The notes below the pieces were generated by a model. That model worked only from the letters and a program-made list of their open reading frames with translations. It had not been told where the DNA came from and did no database searches. A stretch of 64,000 nucleotides of DNA. Source: DATBLE01 sp963775695 (GTDB taxonomy: Bacteria > Actinomycetota > Thermoleophilia > Gaiellales > Gaiellaceae). The position numbers and the translations under genes were made by a program. Shown in pieces: positions 18,431 through 26,999 of this stretch. Location: assembly GCA_963775695.1 (NCBI GenBank), contig CAVZJU010000018.1, forward strand, positions 24,156 to 88,155, written 5' to 3'. Position 1 is the first letter of the stretch, and the number at the start of each line of letters is the position of its first letter.

Positions 18431-20068
18431 CCCGCCGGCCCTGATCTGACTGAGCGTCGCCCGCGGCGTGATCGCCTCCGGGTCGACGCGGAGCTCGAGC
18501 AGCGCGGGGCGCCCTTCGGCGAGGGCAGCCTCGAACGCCGGCGCGAACTCCTCGGTCCGCTCGACGAGTGCAGCGAACGCGCCGAACGACTCGGCGTAGG
18601 CGACGAAGTCGGGGTTGGCGAGCTCGGTGGCCACCGTGCGGCCCGGAAAGTGACGCTCCTGGTGCATGCGGATCGTCCCGTACATCCCGTTGTTGACCAG
18701 GAGCACGACGATGGCGGCGCCGTACTGGGCGGCGGTGGCGAGCTCGTGCCCGCTCATCAGGAAGTCGCCGTCGCCGCTCAGGCAGACGACCGGCCGCTCC
18801 GGCCGCAGGAGCTTCGCGGCGACGGCGGCCGGTACGCCGTAGCCCATCGCCCCGGCGCAAGGGGCGAGCTGCGTCCCGTAGCGATGGAACTCGTAGAAGC
18901 GGTGCGCCCACACCGTGTAGTTGCCGGCCCCGTTCGTGAGCACGGCGTCGTCCGGCAGCCGTTCTCGCAGGTGGGCCATCACCTCGGCCAGCTGGAGTTG
19001 GCCCGGCACCTGCTGGTGGCGGAGGTTGGCGAGGTAGTCGGCGCGCGCCTCCTCCACCCAGGCGGCGCGGTGCGCGCCGTCCACGGGCGCGAGCGCCGCC
19101 GCGAACTCCGGCGAGCCCGAGACGATCGCCAGCTCCGGCTCGTAGACGCGGCCGAGCTCTTCCGAGTCTGCATGGACGTGGATCAGCCGCTGGCGCGGGC
19201 GCGGCGACTCGAGCAGGGAGTACTGGCGGGTTGCCACCTCGCCGAGGCGCGTGCCGAGTGCGAGGATCACGTCGGCGTCGATCACGCGCTGCGCGAGCGC
19301 GGGGTCCATCCCGATCGTCAGCACCCCGGCATATGCCGGCGAGCCGTTGTCGACATAGTCCTGGCGGCGGAACGAGGCGGCGACGGGCACGTTCGAGGCC
19401 TCGGCAAACGTCATGACGTCGCGTCCGGCCCGCTCGCTCCAGCCGCCCCCGCCGACGACGATCAGCGGCCGTTCGGCGGCGGCGAGCAGCTCCAGGGCGC
19501 GCCGGACCTGGTCGGACGGCGGCGCCGGGCGATCGAGCCGGTAGCGCTGGGCGTCGGGGACGTCCGCCTCGTCGTCCTGGACGTCCTCGGGCAGCGCAAC
19601 GACCACCGGCCCGGGACGGCCCGAGGCAGCGGTGTAGAAGGCACGCGCGATCAGATCCGGCGTCTCGGCCGCGTCCTCGAGCGTTGCCACCGACTTGGCC
19701 ATCTGGCCGAACAGGCGGACGTAGTCGAGCTCCTGGAAGGCCTCGCGCCCGATGTGTGCCAGCGGCACCTGGCCGACGAAGAGGACGAGCGGGGTCGAGT
19801 CCTGGTAGGCGGTGTGGATCCCGACTGCGGCATGCGTTGCTCCGGGAGCCCGCGTGACCAGACAGACACCGGGCCGGCCCGTCAGCTTCCCGTAGGCCTC
19901 GGCCATGTTGGCTGCCGCCGCCTCGTGGCGGGTCGTGTAGAGCCGGATCGGCGAGTCGCCGATCGCGTCGAGCACGCTGATGTAGCTCTCGCCCGGGACG
20001 CAGTACGCCGTGTCCACGCCGTGGACGAGCAGCTGGTCGACCAGGATGCGCGCGGCGGTGCGGCTCAA
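18428..20068 (-). CDS. acetolactate-synthase-like TPP enzyme
   Basis: 546-aa thiamine diphosphate enzyme. The catalytic Glu is in TTRHEAAAANMAEAYG, the domain order is PYR, central, PP, and the TPP/Mg motif GDGDFLMSGHELATAAQYGA ends in LLVNNGMYGTIR. AREAFQELD-like sequence (GREAFQELDYVRLF) is as in AHAS relatives. No regulatory small subunit lies nearby, so it is probably a specialised decarboxylase or carboligase rather than IlvB. The TTG start forms a TTGA overlap with the cupin stop; upstream frame-open sequence lies inside the cupin gene and is not translated. Confidence 0.88.
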   Translation of the reverse strand: MSRTAARILVDQLLVHGVDTAYCVPGESYISVLDAIGDSPIRLYTTRHEAAAANMAEAYGKLTGRPGVCLVTRAPGATHAAVGIHTAYQDSTPLVLFVGQVPLAHIGREAFQELDYVRLFGQMAKSVATLEDAAETPDLIARAFYTAASGRPGPVVVALPEDVQDDEADVPDAQRYRLDRPAPPSDQVRRALELLAAAERPLIVVGGGGWSERAGRDVMTFAEASNVPVAASFRRQDYVDNGSPAYAGVLTIGMDPALAQRVIDADVILALGTRLGEVATRQYSLLESPRPRQRLIHVHADSEELGRVYEPELAIVSGSPEFAAALAPVDGAHRAAWVEEARADYLANLRHQQVPGQLQLAEVMAHLRERLPDDAVLTNGAGNYTVWAHRFYEFHRYGTQLAPCAGAMGYGVPAAVAAKLLRPERPVVCLSGDGDFLMSGHELATAAQYGAAIVVLLVNNGMYGTIRMHQERHFPGRTVATELANPDFVAYAESFGAFAALVERTEEFAPAFEAALAEGRPALLELRVDPEAITPRATLSQIRAGG

Positions 20069-20553
20069 AAGGCGATCGGGTACTCGCCGTAGACGGTCGG
20101 GCGCTGGAGCTTCGGCCGGTCCTCGTCGGCCGGATCGACGTATCTGATCGTCCGCTTTCCCGCCCACTCGGGCGGCAGCAGGAGCACGCGAACGAACGCC
20201 GACTCCACCGTTGCCGACGCTGTCGCGAGCACGGGCTCCGGGCCGCTCTCGAACCACGGCTCGCCGGGCCCGTAGTCGTGCGTCTCGCCGCCCGACTCGA
20301 TCCGGATGGAGCCGAAGAGCAGGTTACGGATGCCCGGGCCCGGATGCGTGTGCCGGTAGGCGATCCCGCCTGGCGGGAAGTCGATCCGGTCGTGGCGCAT
20401 CAGCCAGCCGGGCCGCACCTCGACCGGCGCTGCGAGGAGCGCGTCGTCGGGCTCGGCGTCGAGCAGCTCCCAGGCCAGCGTCGAGCCGTCGTCGAGCTCG
20501 TGGACGACCGCGTTCTGCGCGTCGTGCGGGGTGCGGGAGAGCGCGAGGATCAA
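20065..20553 (-). CDS. cupin-domain protein
   Basis: 162-aa protein with a single cupin barrel: the first metal motif appears as GGIAYRHTHPGPGIRNLLFG and the second region as YGPGEPWFESGPEPVLA. Cupins of this size are metal-dependent isomerases, dioxygenases or binding proteins; the reaction here is unknown. The TTG start overlaps the SDR stop by 4 nt (TTGA) and its own stop overlaps the TPP gene by 4 nt. This tight coupling suggests a fixed stoichiometry with the neighbouring enzymes. Confidence 0.82.
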   Translation of the reverse strand: MILALSRTPHDAQNAVVHELDDGSTLAWELLDAEPDDALLAAPVEVRPGWLMRHDRIDFPPGGIAYRHTHPGPGIRNLLFGSIRIESGGETHDYGPGEPWFESGPEPVLATASATVESAFVRVLLLPPEWAGKRTIRYVDPADEDRPKLQRPTVYGEYPIAF

Positions 20554-21269
20554 TGGAAGTACTGGCCGCCGTCGATCACCATCGTCTGGCCCGTGATGAA
20601 GTCCGCGGCCGACGTGCAGAGGAAGACGACCGCGCCGACGACGTCCTCCGGGAGCTGGTCGCGCTGGATCGTCCGGGCGGCAACGGAGACGTCTCGAAGC
20701 TTCTCGACCACCTCGGGGTTGGCCTCTACGCCGGCCGTCATCGTGAACCCGGGCGCGACGCAGTTGACGTGGATCCCATCCTTGCCGAGCTCCTTTGCCA
20801 GCGCGCGGGTGAAGGCGACGATCGCGCCCTTCGAGGTCACGTAGTGGAGCAGGAACGGCACGCCCCGGAAGGGCGTCCCCGACGAGATGTTCACGATCTT
20901 GCCGCCTCCCTGCTCCCGCATCGCCGGCACTGCGGCCCGGCAGGTCAGGAACATCGAGGCGACGTTCACGTCCATCACCTGCCGCCACTCCTCCAGCGGG
21001 ATCTCGGTGAACGGCCGCATCGCCAGAGATGCGTAGAGGCCGGCGTTGTTGATCAGGATGTCCAGGCGCCCGTGCAGGTCGAGCGTCTCGGCGACCATCC
21101 GCTCGACGTCGTCCTCGTTCGCGACATCCGCGCGGATGCCGCCCTCGGGCGGACGCAGGTCGGCGACCACGACCGTCGCGCCCTCAGCCACGAGCCCGTC
21201 GGCGATCGCCGCTCCGATCCCCTGCGCACCGCCGGTGACCAGCGCAACCTTGCCCTGGAGACGACTCAC
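20550..21269 (-). CDS. short-chain dehydrogenase/reductase
   Basis: 239-aa classical SDR. The cofactor motif is TGGAQGIG, and NNAG, the catalytic Ser in NISSG and YxxxK in YVTSKGA follow in order. VVADLR after beta-2 has an acidic residue, which favours NAD over NADP. GTG start, with a GTGA overlap to the NIPSNAP gene. It probably interconverts an alcohol and a ketone within the pathway of this operon; the substrate is unknown. Confidence 0.92.
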   Translation of the reverse strand: MSRLQGKVALVTGGAQGIGAAIADGLVAEGATVVVADLRPPEGGIRADVANEDDVERMVAETLDLHGRLDILINNAGLYASLAMRPFTEIPLEEWRQVMDVNVASMFLTCRAAVPAMREQGGGKIVNISSGTPFRGVPFLLHYVTSKGAIVAFTRALAKELGKDGIHVNCVAPGFTMTAGVEANPEVVEKLRDVSVAARTIQRDQLPEDVVGAVVFLCTSAADFITGQTMVIDGGQYFH

Positions 21270-21580
21270 CTGAGCGGCGAGAACGAGGTGGGAACCAGGA
21301 TCCGGTTCTCCTGGGTGTGGATCAGGGGCTGGATCTTCGCCAGGAAGGCGACCCACGCCTCGTCCGCCTGCAGCTCCCGCCGGCGCCGCGCCCGCTCCTC
21401 GTAGTCGTCGTATGCCCAGATGTGCGTGTACGTCGACGGTTTGCCCACGTCGGTGGTGAACGCGCCGACCAGCCGGCCCAGGTAGCGCTCCTGGAGCGCG
21501 ATCCCCTCGGACTCGTACAGGCCGACGAGCTCGTTCAGCTTGCCCGTGTAGACGTGGTAGTCGCGCTCTTCGACGATCAC
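21266..21580 (-). CDS. NIPSNAP family protein
   Basis: 104-aa alpha/beta dimeric-barrel protein with the NIPSNAP pattern: ERDYHVYTGKLNELVGLYE, VGAFTTDVGKPSTYTHIWAYDDYEER split over two strands, and a C-terminal ILVPTSFSPL. Proteins of this fold occur beside catabolic enzymes and may bind or rearrange aromatic or acyl intermediates. It is the first gene of the five-gene leftward operon. TAGAAT ends 6 nt before the GTG, so the operon begins leaderless and shares a promoter core with the divergent methyltransferase gene. Confidence 0.85.
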   Translation of the reverse strand: MIVEERDYHVYTGKLNELVGLYESEGIALQERYLGRLVGAFTTDVGKPSTYTHIWAYDDYEERARRRRELQADEAWVAFLAKIQPLIHTQENRILVPTSFSPLR

Positions 21581-21586
21581 CCGGCG

Positions 21587-21596
21587 ATTCTATGAT
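21587..21596. promoter_or_regulatory. bidirectional promoter with overlapping -10 boxes
   Basis: The plus strand reads ATTCTATGAT, an ANNNTANNNT pattern. TATGAT (21591-21596) serves the rightward methyltransferase gene and the reverse complement TAGAAT (21592-21587) serves the leftward NIPSNAP operon. The two hexamers share the central TA. Starts lie 9 nt and 6 nt away. Confidence 0.65.
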
Positions 21597-21605
21597 GCGC
21601 TGCCG

Positions 21606-22229
21606 ATGACCGTTCGCGACCGCGTCGTCCCGTTCGTCCACGACCTCGTCGGCGTGCCGATGGAGAAGAAGCCCTTCATCCGCGAGGCGCGCAGAAGGCT
21701 GCTTGCCCGCGCAGGCGGCCGCGTCCTCGAGGTCGGTGCAGGCACCGGCTACAACCTCGCCTATTACCCCGACGGCGTTTCCGACCTGACGGTCACCGAC
21801 GAGATGGCCGGGATGCTCCGCCGGGCCGGGAAGCGCGCGGCCGGGGCCGGCCGGCAGGTGAGCCTGACGACGGCCTCGGTCGAGAGCCTGCCGTTCGAGG
21901 ACGGGTCGTTCGACACCGTTGTCGGCTCCCTGCTGCTCTGCTCCGTCGGCGATCAGCACCGGTCGCTCGCGGAGATCCGGCGCGTGCTCAAGCCGGAAGG
22001 GCAGTACCTCTTTCTCGAGCACGTCCGCTCCGACGATCCCGACGTCGCGCGCAGCCAGGACCGGTGGGAAGGCGTCTGGCGGGTGATCGGGCAGGGCTGC
22101 CACCCGAACCGCGACACGCTGCCGCGGATCGAGTCGACGTTCACGATCGACGAGGTCGAGCGGGGCGAGGTGCCGTTCGGCCCGAAGATCGTTCGGCCGT
22201 ACGTCCTCGGCCGCGCGAGCAAGCGGTAG
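21606..22229 (+). CDS. class I SAM-dependent methyltransferase
   Basis: 207-aa methyltransferase with motif I LEVGAGTGYNLAYYP, an acidic residue after beta-2 in VTDEMAGM, VESLPFEDGSFDTVVGSLLLC and the post-motif LKPEGQYLFLEH. The overall pattern resembles the METTL7/UbiE-like group that modifies small molecules. The substrate is unknown. It is transcribed from the bidirectional promoter at 21587-21596 with at most 3 nt of leader. The next gene begins 32 nt later with its own -10 box. Confidence 0.9.
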   Translation: MTVRDRVVPFVHDLVGVPMEKKPFIREARRRLLARAGGRVLEVGAGTGYNLAYYPDGVSDLTVTDEMAGMLRRAGKRAAGAGRQVSLTTASVESLPFEDGSFDTVVGSLLLCSVGDQHRSLAEIRRVLKPEGQYLFLEHVRSDDPDVARSQDRWEGVWRVIGQGCHPNRDTLPRIESTFTIDEVERGEVPFGPKIVRPYVLGRASKR

Positions 22230-22245
22230 GTCGGCGCGACACCGG

Positions 22246-22253
22246 TGTAAGCT
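22246..22253 (+). promoter_or_regulatory. extended -10 promoter of the second ABC operon
   Basis: TG immediately followed by TAAGCT (22248-22253) stands 8 nt before the GTG at 22262, giving a leaderless first gene. Confidence 0.5.
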
Positions 22254-22261
22254 TTTCGGTG

Positions 22262-25200
22262 GTGATGGAAAGGCGCGCTGGCTCCGGGGCTCGCTTTCGC
22301 GCGGCGCTGGCCGCGCTCGGAGTCTCCGCCGCCAGGCTCCGCTCACAGCCCCTGCGCCCCGTTCTCGTGGTCGCCGGCGTGGCGCTCGCCTTCGCGATGA
22401 CGGTCGCGATCGTCGGCGGCAGCCTGGTCGCGCGCCAGCAGGCGCTCGGCCGGGCGCTCGGCGCGCTTCCGGACAGCGCCCAGGGCTTCCGTGTCGACCG
22501 GTTCGGGACGCCGCTGACCAGGCACGCGTACGCGCGCGAGGACCGCGAGGTGCGGCGCGTGCTCGGGACGTTGTCGCCGGGCGAGGCGCGCCGGGTCGTG
22601 TTCTTCCGGCAGCTGCGCGTCGCGGGCCAGCTGGTCGAGATCGCCGGCGTCGACCGGCTCGCGCAGGTCGTCCGACTGCGGGCGGGCCGGCTGCCTCGCA
22701 CCTGCACGCCTGCATCGTGCGAGGTGCTCCAGATCGGCGGCGGCGGCGGCGGACCGACGCGCCTGCACCAGGGAGACGTCCGGCTCGATCGCGTCGGGGT
22801 CGCCGACCTGCGAGACCCCGGCCTGTTCGGCTACGTCTCGGCGGCCGGCGCGAGCCCGGCGGCTGCGCCGGTGGTGCTGATCGCTCCGAGCGTCGACTCG
22901 GTCGAGCGCCTGCCGTCGCTCCAGCCTTTCTACCGGGTGTACTCCTGGATCTCGCCGCTGCGCGCGAACGGCCTGCATACGTGGGACGTCGGCCGCATCC
23001 TGGGCGCCGAGTCGCGTGGGCAGAACTCGCTGTACGCGACTGACTCCGCATTCCGCCTGAGCAGCCCGGATGACGAGCTGCTCTCCGCGACCCGGCGCGG
23101 GACGATCGCCGCCAGGCGCCTGATCCTGGTCGGCGGCGAGACGAGCGCGCTGCTGCTCGGCTTCGCCATCATCGCCGCGATCGGGCTGCGCCGCGGGCTC
23201 GGGAGCGAGCGGCGCCGCCTGCTCGCCCGCGGTGCACGGCGCTGGCAGGCGTGGCTCGCGCTGGGAGCCGAGGTCGGGGCGATGACGCTGGCGGGCGCCC
23301 TGCTCGGCGTCGCCGCCGGCGTGGCGATCGTGACTGCGATCTCGAGCGCGGCCGGCCAGCCGGTCGGAGCGATCCTCTCCCACACCCTGCTCGCGGGCTG
23401 GACGCTCGGGGCGCTCGCGGGTGGAGTGACCGCGGTTACGCTCGTGCTGGCCGCAACGACCCTGACGAGAGACGATGAGGAAGGCCGCCGCCGCGTCCGG
23501 CTGTCGGACGTGGCCGCGATCGGAGCGGCGACCGCGGTCGTCGTCGCCCTCAGCCGCGGCGCGCTCGACCCCGGCACGGTCTCGGGCGGGGACACGGTGC
23601 TGCTGCTCGTCCTCCCCGCGCTCGTCTGCTTCGTGGTCGCAGTCGTGCTCGCGCGGCTGCTCGGCCCGGCCATGCGGGCCGCGGAGCGGCTGACCAGAGG
23701 CCGCTCGCTGACGCTGCGCCTGGGCGTGCTCGCGCTTGCCCGCGCGCCGTCGCGCACGGTGGTCACCTGCGCGTTCATCACGGTCGCGCTCGGCCTTGCG
23801 CTCTTCGCCGCCGCTTACCGCGCAACGCTCGCGCGCGGCGCCTCCGACCAGGCCGCGTTCCAGGTGCCGCTCGACTACACGGTGAGCGAGGGCTCGAAGC
23901 TCGTGCAGCCGCTCGACGCTGCCCCGCTCTCGGCCTACGAGCGCGCAGCGCGGGGAGCGCATGCATACCCGGTCGTCCGGCTCGCCGCGACGACGCCCGG
24001 CACGGGCACGGCCGTGCTCTCGCCGACCGTCCTCGGCGTACCGGCCGCCGCCATCCGGCAGCTGCGCTGGCGCTCCGACTTCTCCTCTCTGCCGGTGTCG
24101 GCGATCGCGCGGAAGCTGTCGGCGCAGGGCGAGCCGCGCCTGCGCGGCGTGCGGATCCCGGCCGGGACGGAGGTGCTCTCGATGCGCGCCCGGCTGCGCG
24201 GGGCGGACGTGCTGGCGTGGGTCGTGGTCGCGGATCGGCGCGGAAGGGTCTCGCTGCTGCCGCTCGGCCGCGTGGGCCGGCAGGACATGACGTTGCGGAC
24301 CCGCGTCCCTCGTGAACGCGGTCTGCGCGTGCTCGGCATCGAGCTCGCCCTCCCCCAGAGCGAGGCATTCATGCTGGCGCACGACGAGGCCGAGGGCTCG
24401 GTGGCGACGGCCCCGTCGGGCGAGATCGCGATCGGGCCGCTGGACGCCGGCGGTCGCGTGCTGACGGACTGGCGCGACTGGATGCTGTCCACGGGCGGTG
24501 ACGTGCTGCCGCGCGCGGGCGGGGCGACGATCCGCTACGCATTCTCCGACACCGGGCTCCACCTGGTCTTCCGTCCGCCGCAGCCGACCGACGGGCAGGT
24601 GATGCCGGTGGTCGTCTCGCCCGACGTCGCCCGCGGCGCGGGCGGGGTCGGCGCGACCACCGTGCTCGACTTCCAGGACACGCACGTCGACGCCCGGATC
24701 GTCGGGGTGGCGTCGCGGCTGCCGTCCGTCCCGGCCGACAGCGGCGCGTTCGTCCTCGCCGACGCCGCCTGGTTGTCGACCGCGATCGACGCGAACGCGC
24801 CCGGCGAGGGGACGCCGAACGAGATCTGGATCTCGGCGCCGGGCGACGGCCCGATCGCCGGGCAGGCGCTGCGCCGACCGCCGTTTGCCGGGCTCGTCGT
24901 GGACTCGCGTGCCGCGATCGAGCGACGCCTCGCCGGTGACCCGCTCGCCCATGCGACCGCAATTGCGCTGGGCGCGGCAGGGCTGGTCGCGCTGGTGCTG
25001 GCGGTGCTCGGCTTCTGGGTCGGCGTGGCCAGCGAGCTGCACGACGAGAAAAGCGATTTCTTCGACCTCGAGGCCCAGGGGCTTCCGCCCGCAGACATGC
25101 GCCGACAGCTGCGGATGCGAGGGGTGATCCTGCTCGTGCTCGGCTTCGCCGGCGGCCTGGCGCTGGCCGTGCTGCTCTCCCGCCTCGTCGTCTCGCTGAT

Positions 25201-25378
25201 CCGGGTATCGGGCACGACCGGGGTGCCGGAACCGCCGCTGCGGCTCGATCCCGACTGGCTGGCCGCCGGCCTCGGAATCGCAGCGCTGATGCTGGCCGCA
25301 CTGCTCGTCGCCGAGGCGGCCTCGCTCGCCGCCTTCCGCGGCAACCGCCCCGAACGCGCGTCCTGGAGCCTCGAATGA
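22262..25378 (+). CDS. large FtsX-like ABC permease
   Basis: 1038-aa permease. A first helix at about residues 30-55 is followed by a long extracytoplasmic domain. A helix cluster (about 290-560) includes GARRWQAWLALG as a coupling segment, then come a second extracytoplasmic domain (about 570-900) and C-terminal helices ending near residue 1025. The duplicated layout fits the ABC3-type permease superfamily. GTG 22262 is chosen over the adjacent ATG 22265 because of the promoter spacing. The stop overlaps the ATPase start in an ATGA junction. No substrate can be inferred. Confidence 0.87.
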   Translation: MMERRAGSGARFRAALAALGVSAARLRSQPLRPVLVVAGVALAFAMTVAIVGGSLVARQQALGRALGALPDSAQGFRVDRFGTPLTRHAYAREDREVRRVLGTLSPGEARRVVFFRQLRVAGQLVEIAGVDRLAQVVRLRAGRLPRTCTPASCEVLQIGGGGGGPTRLHQGDVRLDRVGVADLRDPGLFGYVSAAGASPAAAPVVLIAPSVDSVERLPSLQPFYRVYSWISPLRANGLHTWDVGRILGAESRGQNSLYATDSAFRLSSPDDELLSATRRGTIAARRLILVGGETSALLLGFAIIAAIGLRRGLGSERRRLLARGARRWQAWLALGAEVGAMTLAGALLGVAAGVAIVTAISSAAGQPVGAILSHTLLAGWTLGALAGGVTAVTLVLAATTLTRDDEEGRRRVRLSDVAAIGAATAVVVALSRGALDPGTVSGGDTVLLLVLPALVCFVVAVVLARLLGPAMRAAERLTRGRSLTLRLGVLALARAPSRTVVTCAFITVALGLALFAAAYRATLARGASDQAAFQVPLDYTVSEGSKLVQPLDAAPLSAYERAARGAHAYPVVRLAATTPGTGTAVLSPTVLGVPAAAIRQLRWRSDFSSLPVSAIARKLSAQGEPRLRGVRIPAGTEVLSMRARLRGADVLAWVVVADRRGRVSLLPLGRVGRQDMTLRTRVPRERGLRVLGIELALPQSEAFMLAHDEAEGSVATAPSGEIAIGPLDAGGRVLTDWRDWMLSTGGDVLPRAGGATIRYAFSDTGLHLVFRPPQPTDGQVMPVVVSPDVARGAGGVGATTVLDFQDTHVDARIVGVASRLPSVPADSGAFVLADAAWLSTAIDANAPGEGTPNEIWISAPGDGPIAGQALRRPPFAGLVVDSRAAIERRLAGDPLAHATAIALGAAGLVALVLAVLGFWVGVASELHDEKSDFFDLEAQGLPPADMRRQLRMRGVILLVLGFAGGLALAVLLSRLVVSLIRVSGTTGVPEPPLRLDPDWLAAGLGIAALMLAALLVAEAASLAAFRGNRPERASWSLE

Positions 25379-26196
25379 CACTGGCGATCGACGTTCGCGA
25401 GGCCTTCCGTATCCACCGCTTCGGCGGTGCCACCTCGGTCGCGCTCCAGGGGCTGACGCTCCAGGTCGAGCAGGGCGAGATCGTCGTCGTGCTCGGGCCG
25501 AGCGGCTCGGGGAAGACGACGCTGCTGCGTACGGTCGCGGCGTTCGACACTCTCTCCGCGGGGGTCGCGCGGGTGCTGGGCACGGAGGTCGGCGGCCTCG
25601 ACCCCGGGGCCGCGGCGCTGTTCCGGGCGCGGAACCTCGGCCTGCTCGACCAGCACTACGCGCGGGCGCTCTCTCCCGACCTGACCTGCGTCCACACGGT
25701 CGGTCTCGGGCTCGAGCTGCTCGGCTCGCCGCGGTCAGAGGCGCGAAATGCCGCCGCCGAAGTGCTCGAGCGGGTCGGGCTCGGCGACCGGCTCGACACT
25801 CGTCCCGGCTCGCTCTCCGGCGGCGAGCAGCAGCGCGTCGCGCTGTGTGCGGCTCTCGCCCACCGCCCCCGGCTGCTGCTGGCCGACGAGCCCGCCGGGG
25901 AGCTCGACGGCGAGAACGCGAAGGTCGTCTACGGACTGATCGCCGAGCTTGCATGCGAGCAGGGGACGACCGCGCTCGTGGTCAGCCACGATGAGGCGGC
26001 GGCCACGATCGCCGACCGCCTCGTCTACGTCCGGGACGGACGGGTGGTCGAGGAGGGCCGCCCGGGCGTGCGCGCGTCGCTGGTCGTGACTCGAGCCCGG
26101 CTGGGTGCGGCTACCCGACCCGCTGCTGGAGGCGCTCGGGTCGCCGACGCGGCTGCACGCGGACCGGCGCGAGCAGGAGCTCGTGCTCTCGAGTGA
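25375..26196 (+). CDS. ABC ATPase, first of a tandem pair, C-terminus frameshifted
   Basis: Nucleotide-binding domain with Walker A GPSGSGKTT, signature LSGGEQQRVALCAAL, Walker B LLLADEPAGELDG and H-loop VVSHDEA. It lacks the usual ARN-Q-rich Q-loop context but has LLDQHYARALSP in its place. After about residue 240 (near 26,095) the reading frame turns into low-complexity Ala/Arg sequence, while the +1 frame gives WVRLPDPLLEALGSP, a sensible C-terminal tail. Removing one base there would fuse this domain to the next ATPase as a 521-aa protein. The true form could be two genes or one tandem ATPase. Confidence 0.85.
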   Translation: MTLAIDVREAFRIHRFGGATSVALQGLTLQVEQGEIVVVLGPSGSGKTTLLRTVAAFDTLSAGVARVLGTEVGGLDPGAAALFRARNLGLLDQHYARALSPDLTCVHTVGLGLELLGSPRSEARNAAAEVLERVGLGDRLDTRPGSLSGGEQQRVALCAALAHRPRLLLADEPAGELDGENAKVVYGLIAELACEQGTTALVVSHDEAAATIADRLVYVRDGRVVEEGRPGVRASLVVTRARLGAATRPAAGGARVADAAARGPARAGARALE

Positions 26197-26941
26197 CGAG
26201 CTCGACCGCACGCTCGACACGCCCGCGCCCGCGATGTTCCACGAGCGCACGGCGACGCCGGGCGAGGTGGTCGCGGAGGTTCGCGGCGTGGTCAAGCGGT
26301 TTCCGGGCGCGCCGCGGGCAGTGCTCTCCGGCGTCTCGGCCTCGTTCGCCGGCGGCACGCTGACCGCCGTGGTCGGCCGGTCCGGGAGCGGCAAGACGAC
26401 CCTCCTGCATCTCCTGGCCGGGCTCGACCGGCCCTCCGAGGGCCGGGTGCTCGTTCAGGGCCGCGAGATCGAGGCGCTGGACCGGGCCGAGGCGGCCGCC
26501 GTCCGCCGCGAGCACGTCGCCCTCGTCACCCAGGAGCCCGGCCTCGTGCCGCACCTGAGCGCGCTGGAGAATGTGGAACTGGGGCTGCTCGTGCGCGGTC
26601 TCGAGGGCGACCCCGCGGCTGCGCTGGCCGAGGTCGGCCTCGGAGCACGGCTCGACCACCGCGCCGACCGCCTCTCGGCGGGCGAACGGCAGCGGGTCGC
26701 GATCGCCCGCGCCCTGGCGGCCGAACCCGTGCTGCTGCTCGCCGACGAGCCGACGGCCCGGCTCGACCAGTCGAACGCGCGGGCGGTCGGCGAGCTGCTC
26801 GCCAAGCTCGCCCACGAGCACGGCACCGCCGTCGTGTGCGCCACGCACGACGCGGTCGTGATCGAACGGGCCGACGCGAAGCTCGAGCTCGTGCCTGCCG
26901 CACAGCCCGGCGCGGCCATTCGGGACATGACAGGGGTCTGA
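26105..26941 (+). CDS. ABC ATPase, second of a tandem pair
   Basis: Second nucleotide-binding domain with Walker A GRSGSGKTT, Q-loop LVTQEPGLVPH, signature LSAGERQRVAIARAL, Walker B LLLADEPTARLDQ and H-loop CATHDA. The GTG at 26105 begins in the tail of the first ATPase; an ATG at 26234 (MFHERTATPGEV) is the alternative independent start. The frame is open through the end of the first gene, so this is either a separate overlapping gene or the second half of a tandem ATPase interrupted by an indel near 26,095. Together with the permease it forms an exporter-type complex. Confidence 0.85.
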   Translation: MRLPDPLLEALGSPTRLHADRREQELVLSSDELDRTLDTPAPAMFHERTATPGEVVAEVRGVVKRFPGAPRAVLSGVSASFAGGTLTAVVGRSGSGKTTLLHLLAGLDRPSEGRVLVQGREIEALDRAEAAAVRREHVALVTQEPGLVPHLSALENVELGLLVRGLEGDPAAALAEVGLGARLDHRADRLSAGERQRVAIARALAAEPVLLLADEPTARLDQSNARAVGELLAKLAHEHGTAVVCATHDAVVIERADAKLELVPAAQPGAAIRDMTGV

Positions 26942-26946
26942 CCCCT
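26932..26946. terminator. palindromic terminator-like hairpin
   Basis: AGGGGT and ACCCCT arms with a 3-nt loop span the stop codon of the ABC ATPase gene and are followed by TTTCC. The palindrome GGGGTC-TGACCCC also resembles REP-type elements. It lies between convergent transcription units. Confidence 0.5.
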
Positions 26947-26999
26947 TTCCCATCCGAAGCGAAACAAGAGTGCGCCGAAAGCGCTCCCGGCGCTGACGA

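Noticed and set aside
22343..25954. A 1203-codon antisense open frame opposite the ABC permease and ATPase genes
   Set aside because: It is Arg-rich without motifs and mirrors the codon bias of the plus-strand genes.
26080..26110. Programmed +1 frameshifting joining the two ABC ATPases
   Set aside because: No slippery sequence, stop codon at the shift site or stimulatory element is apparent. A simple indel or two separate genes explains it.
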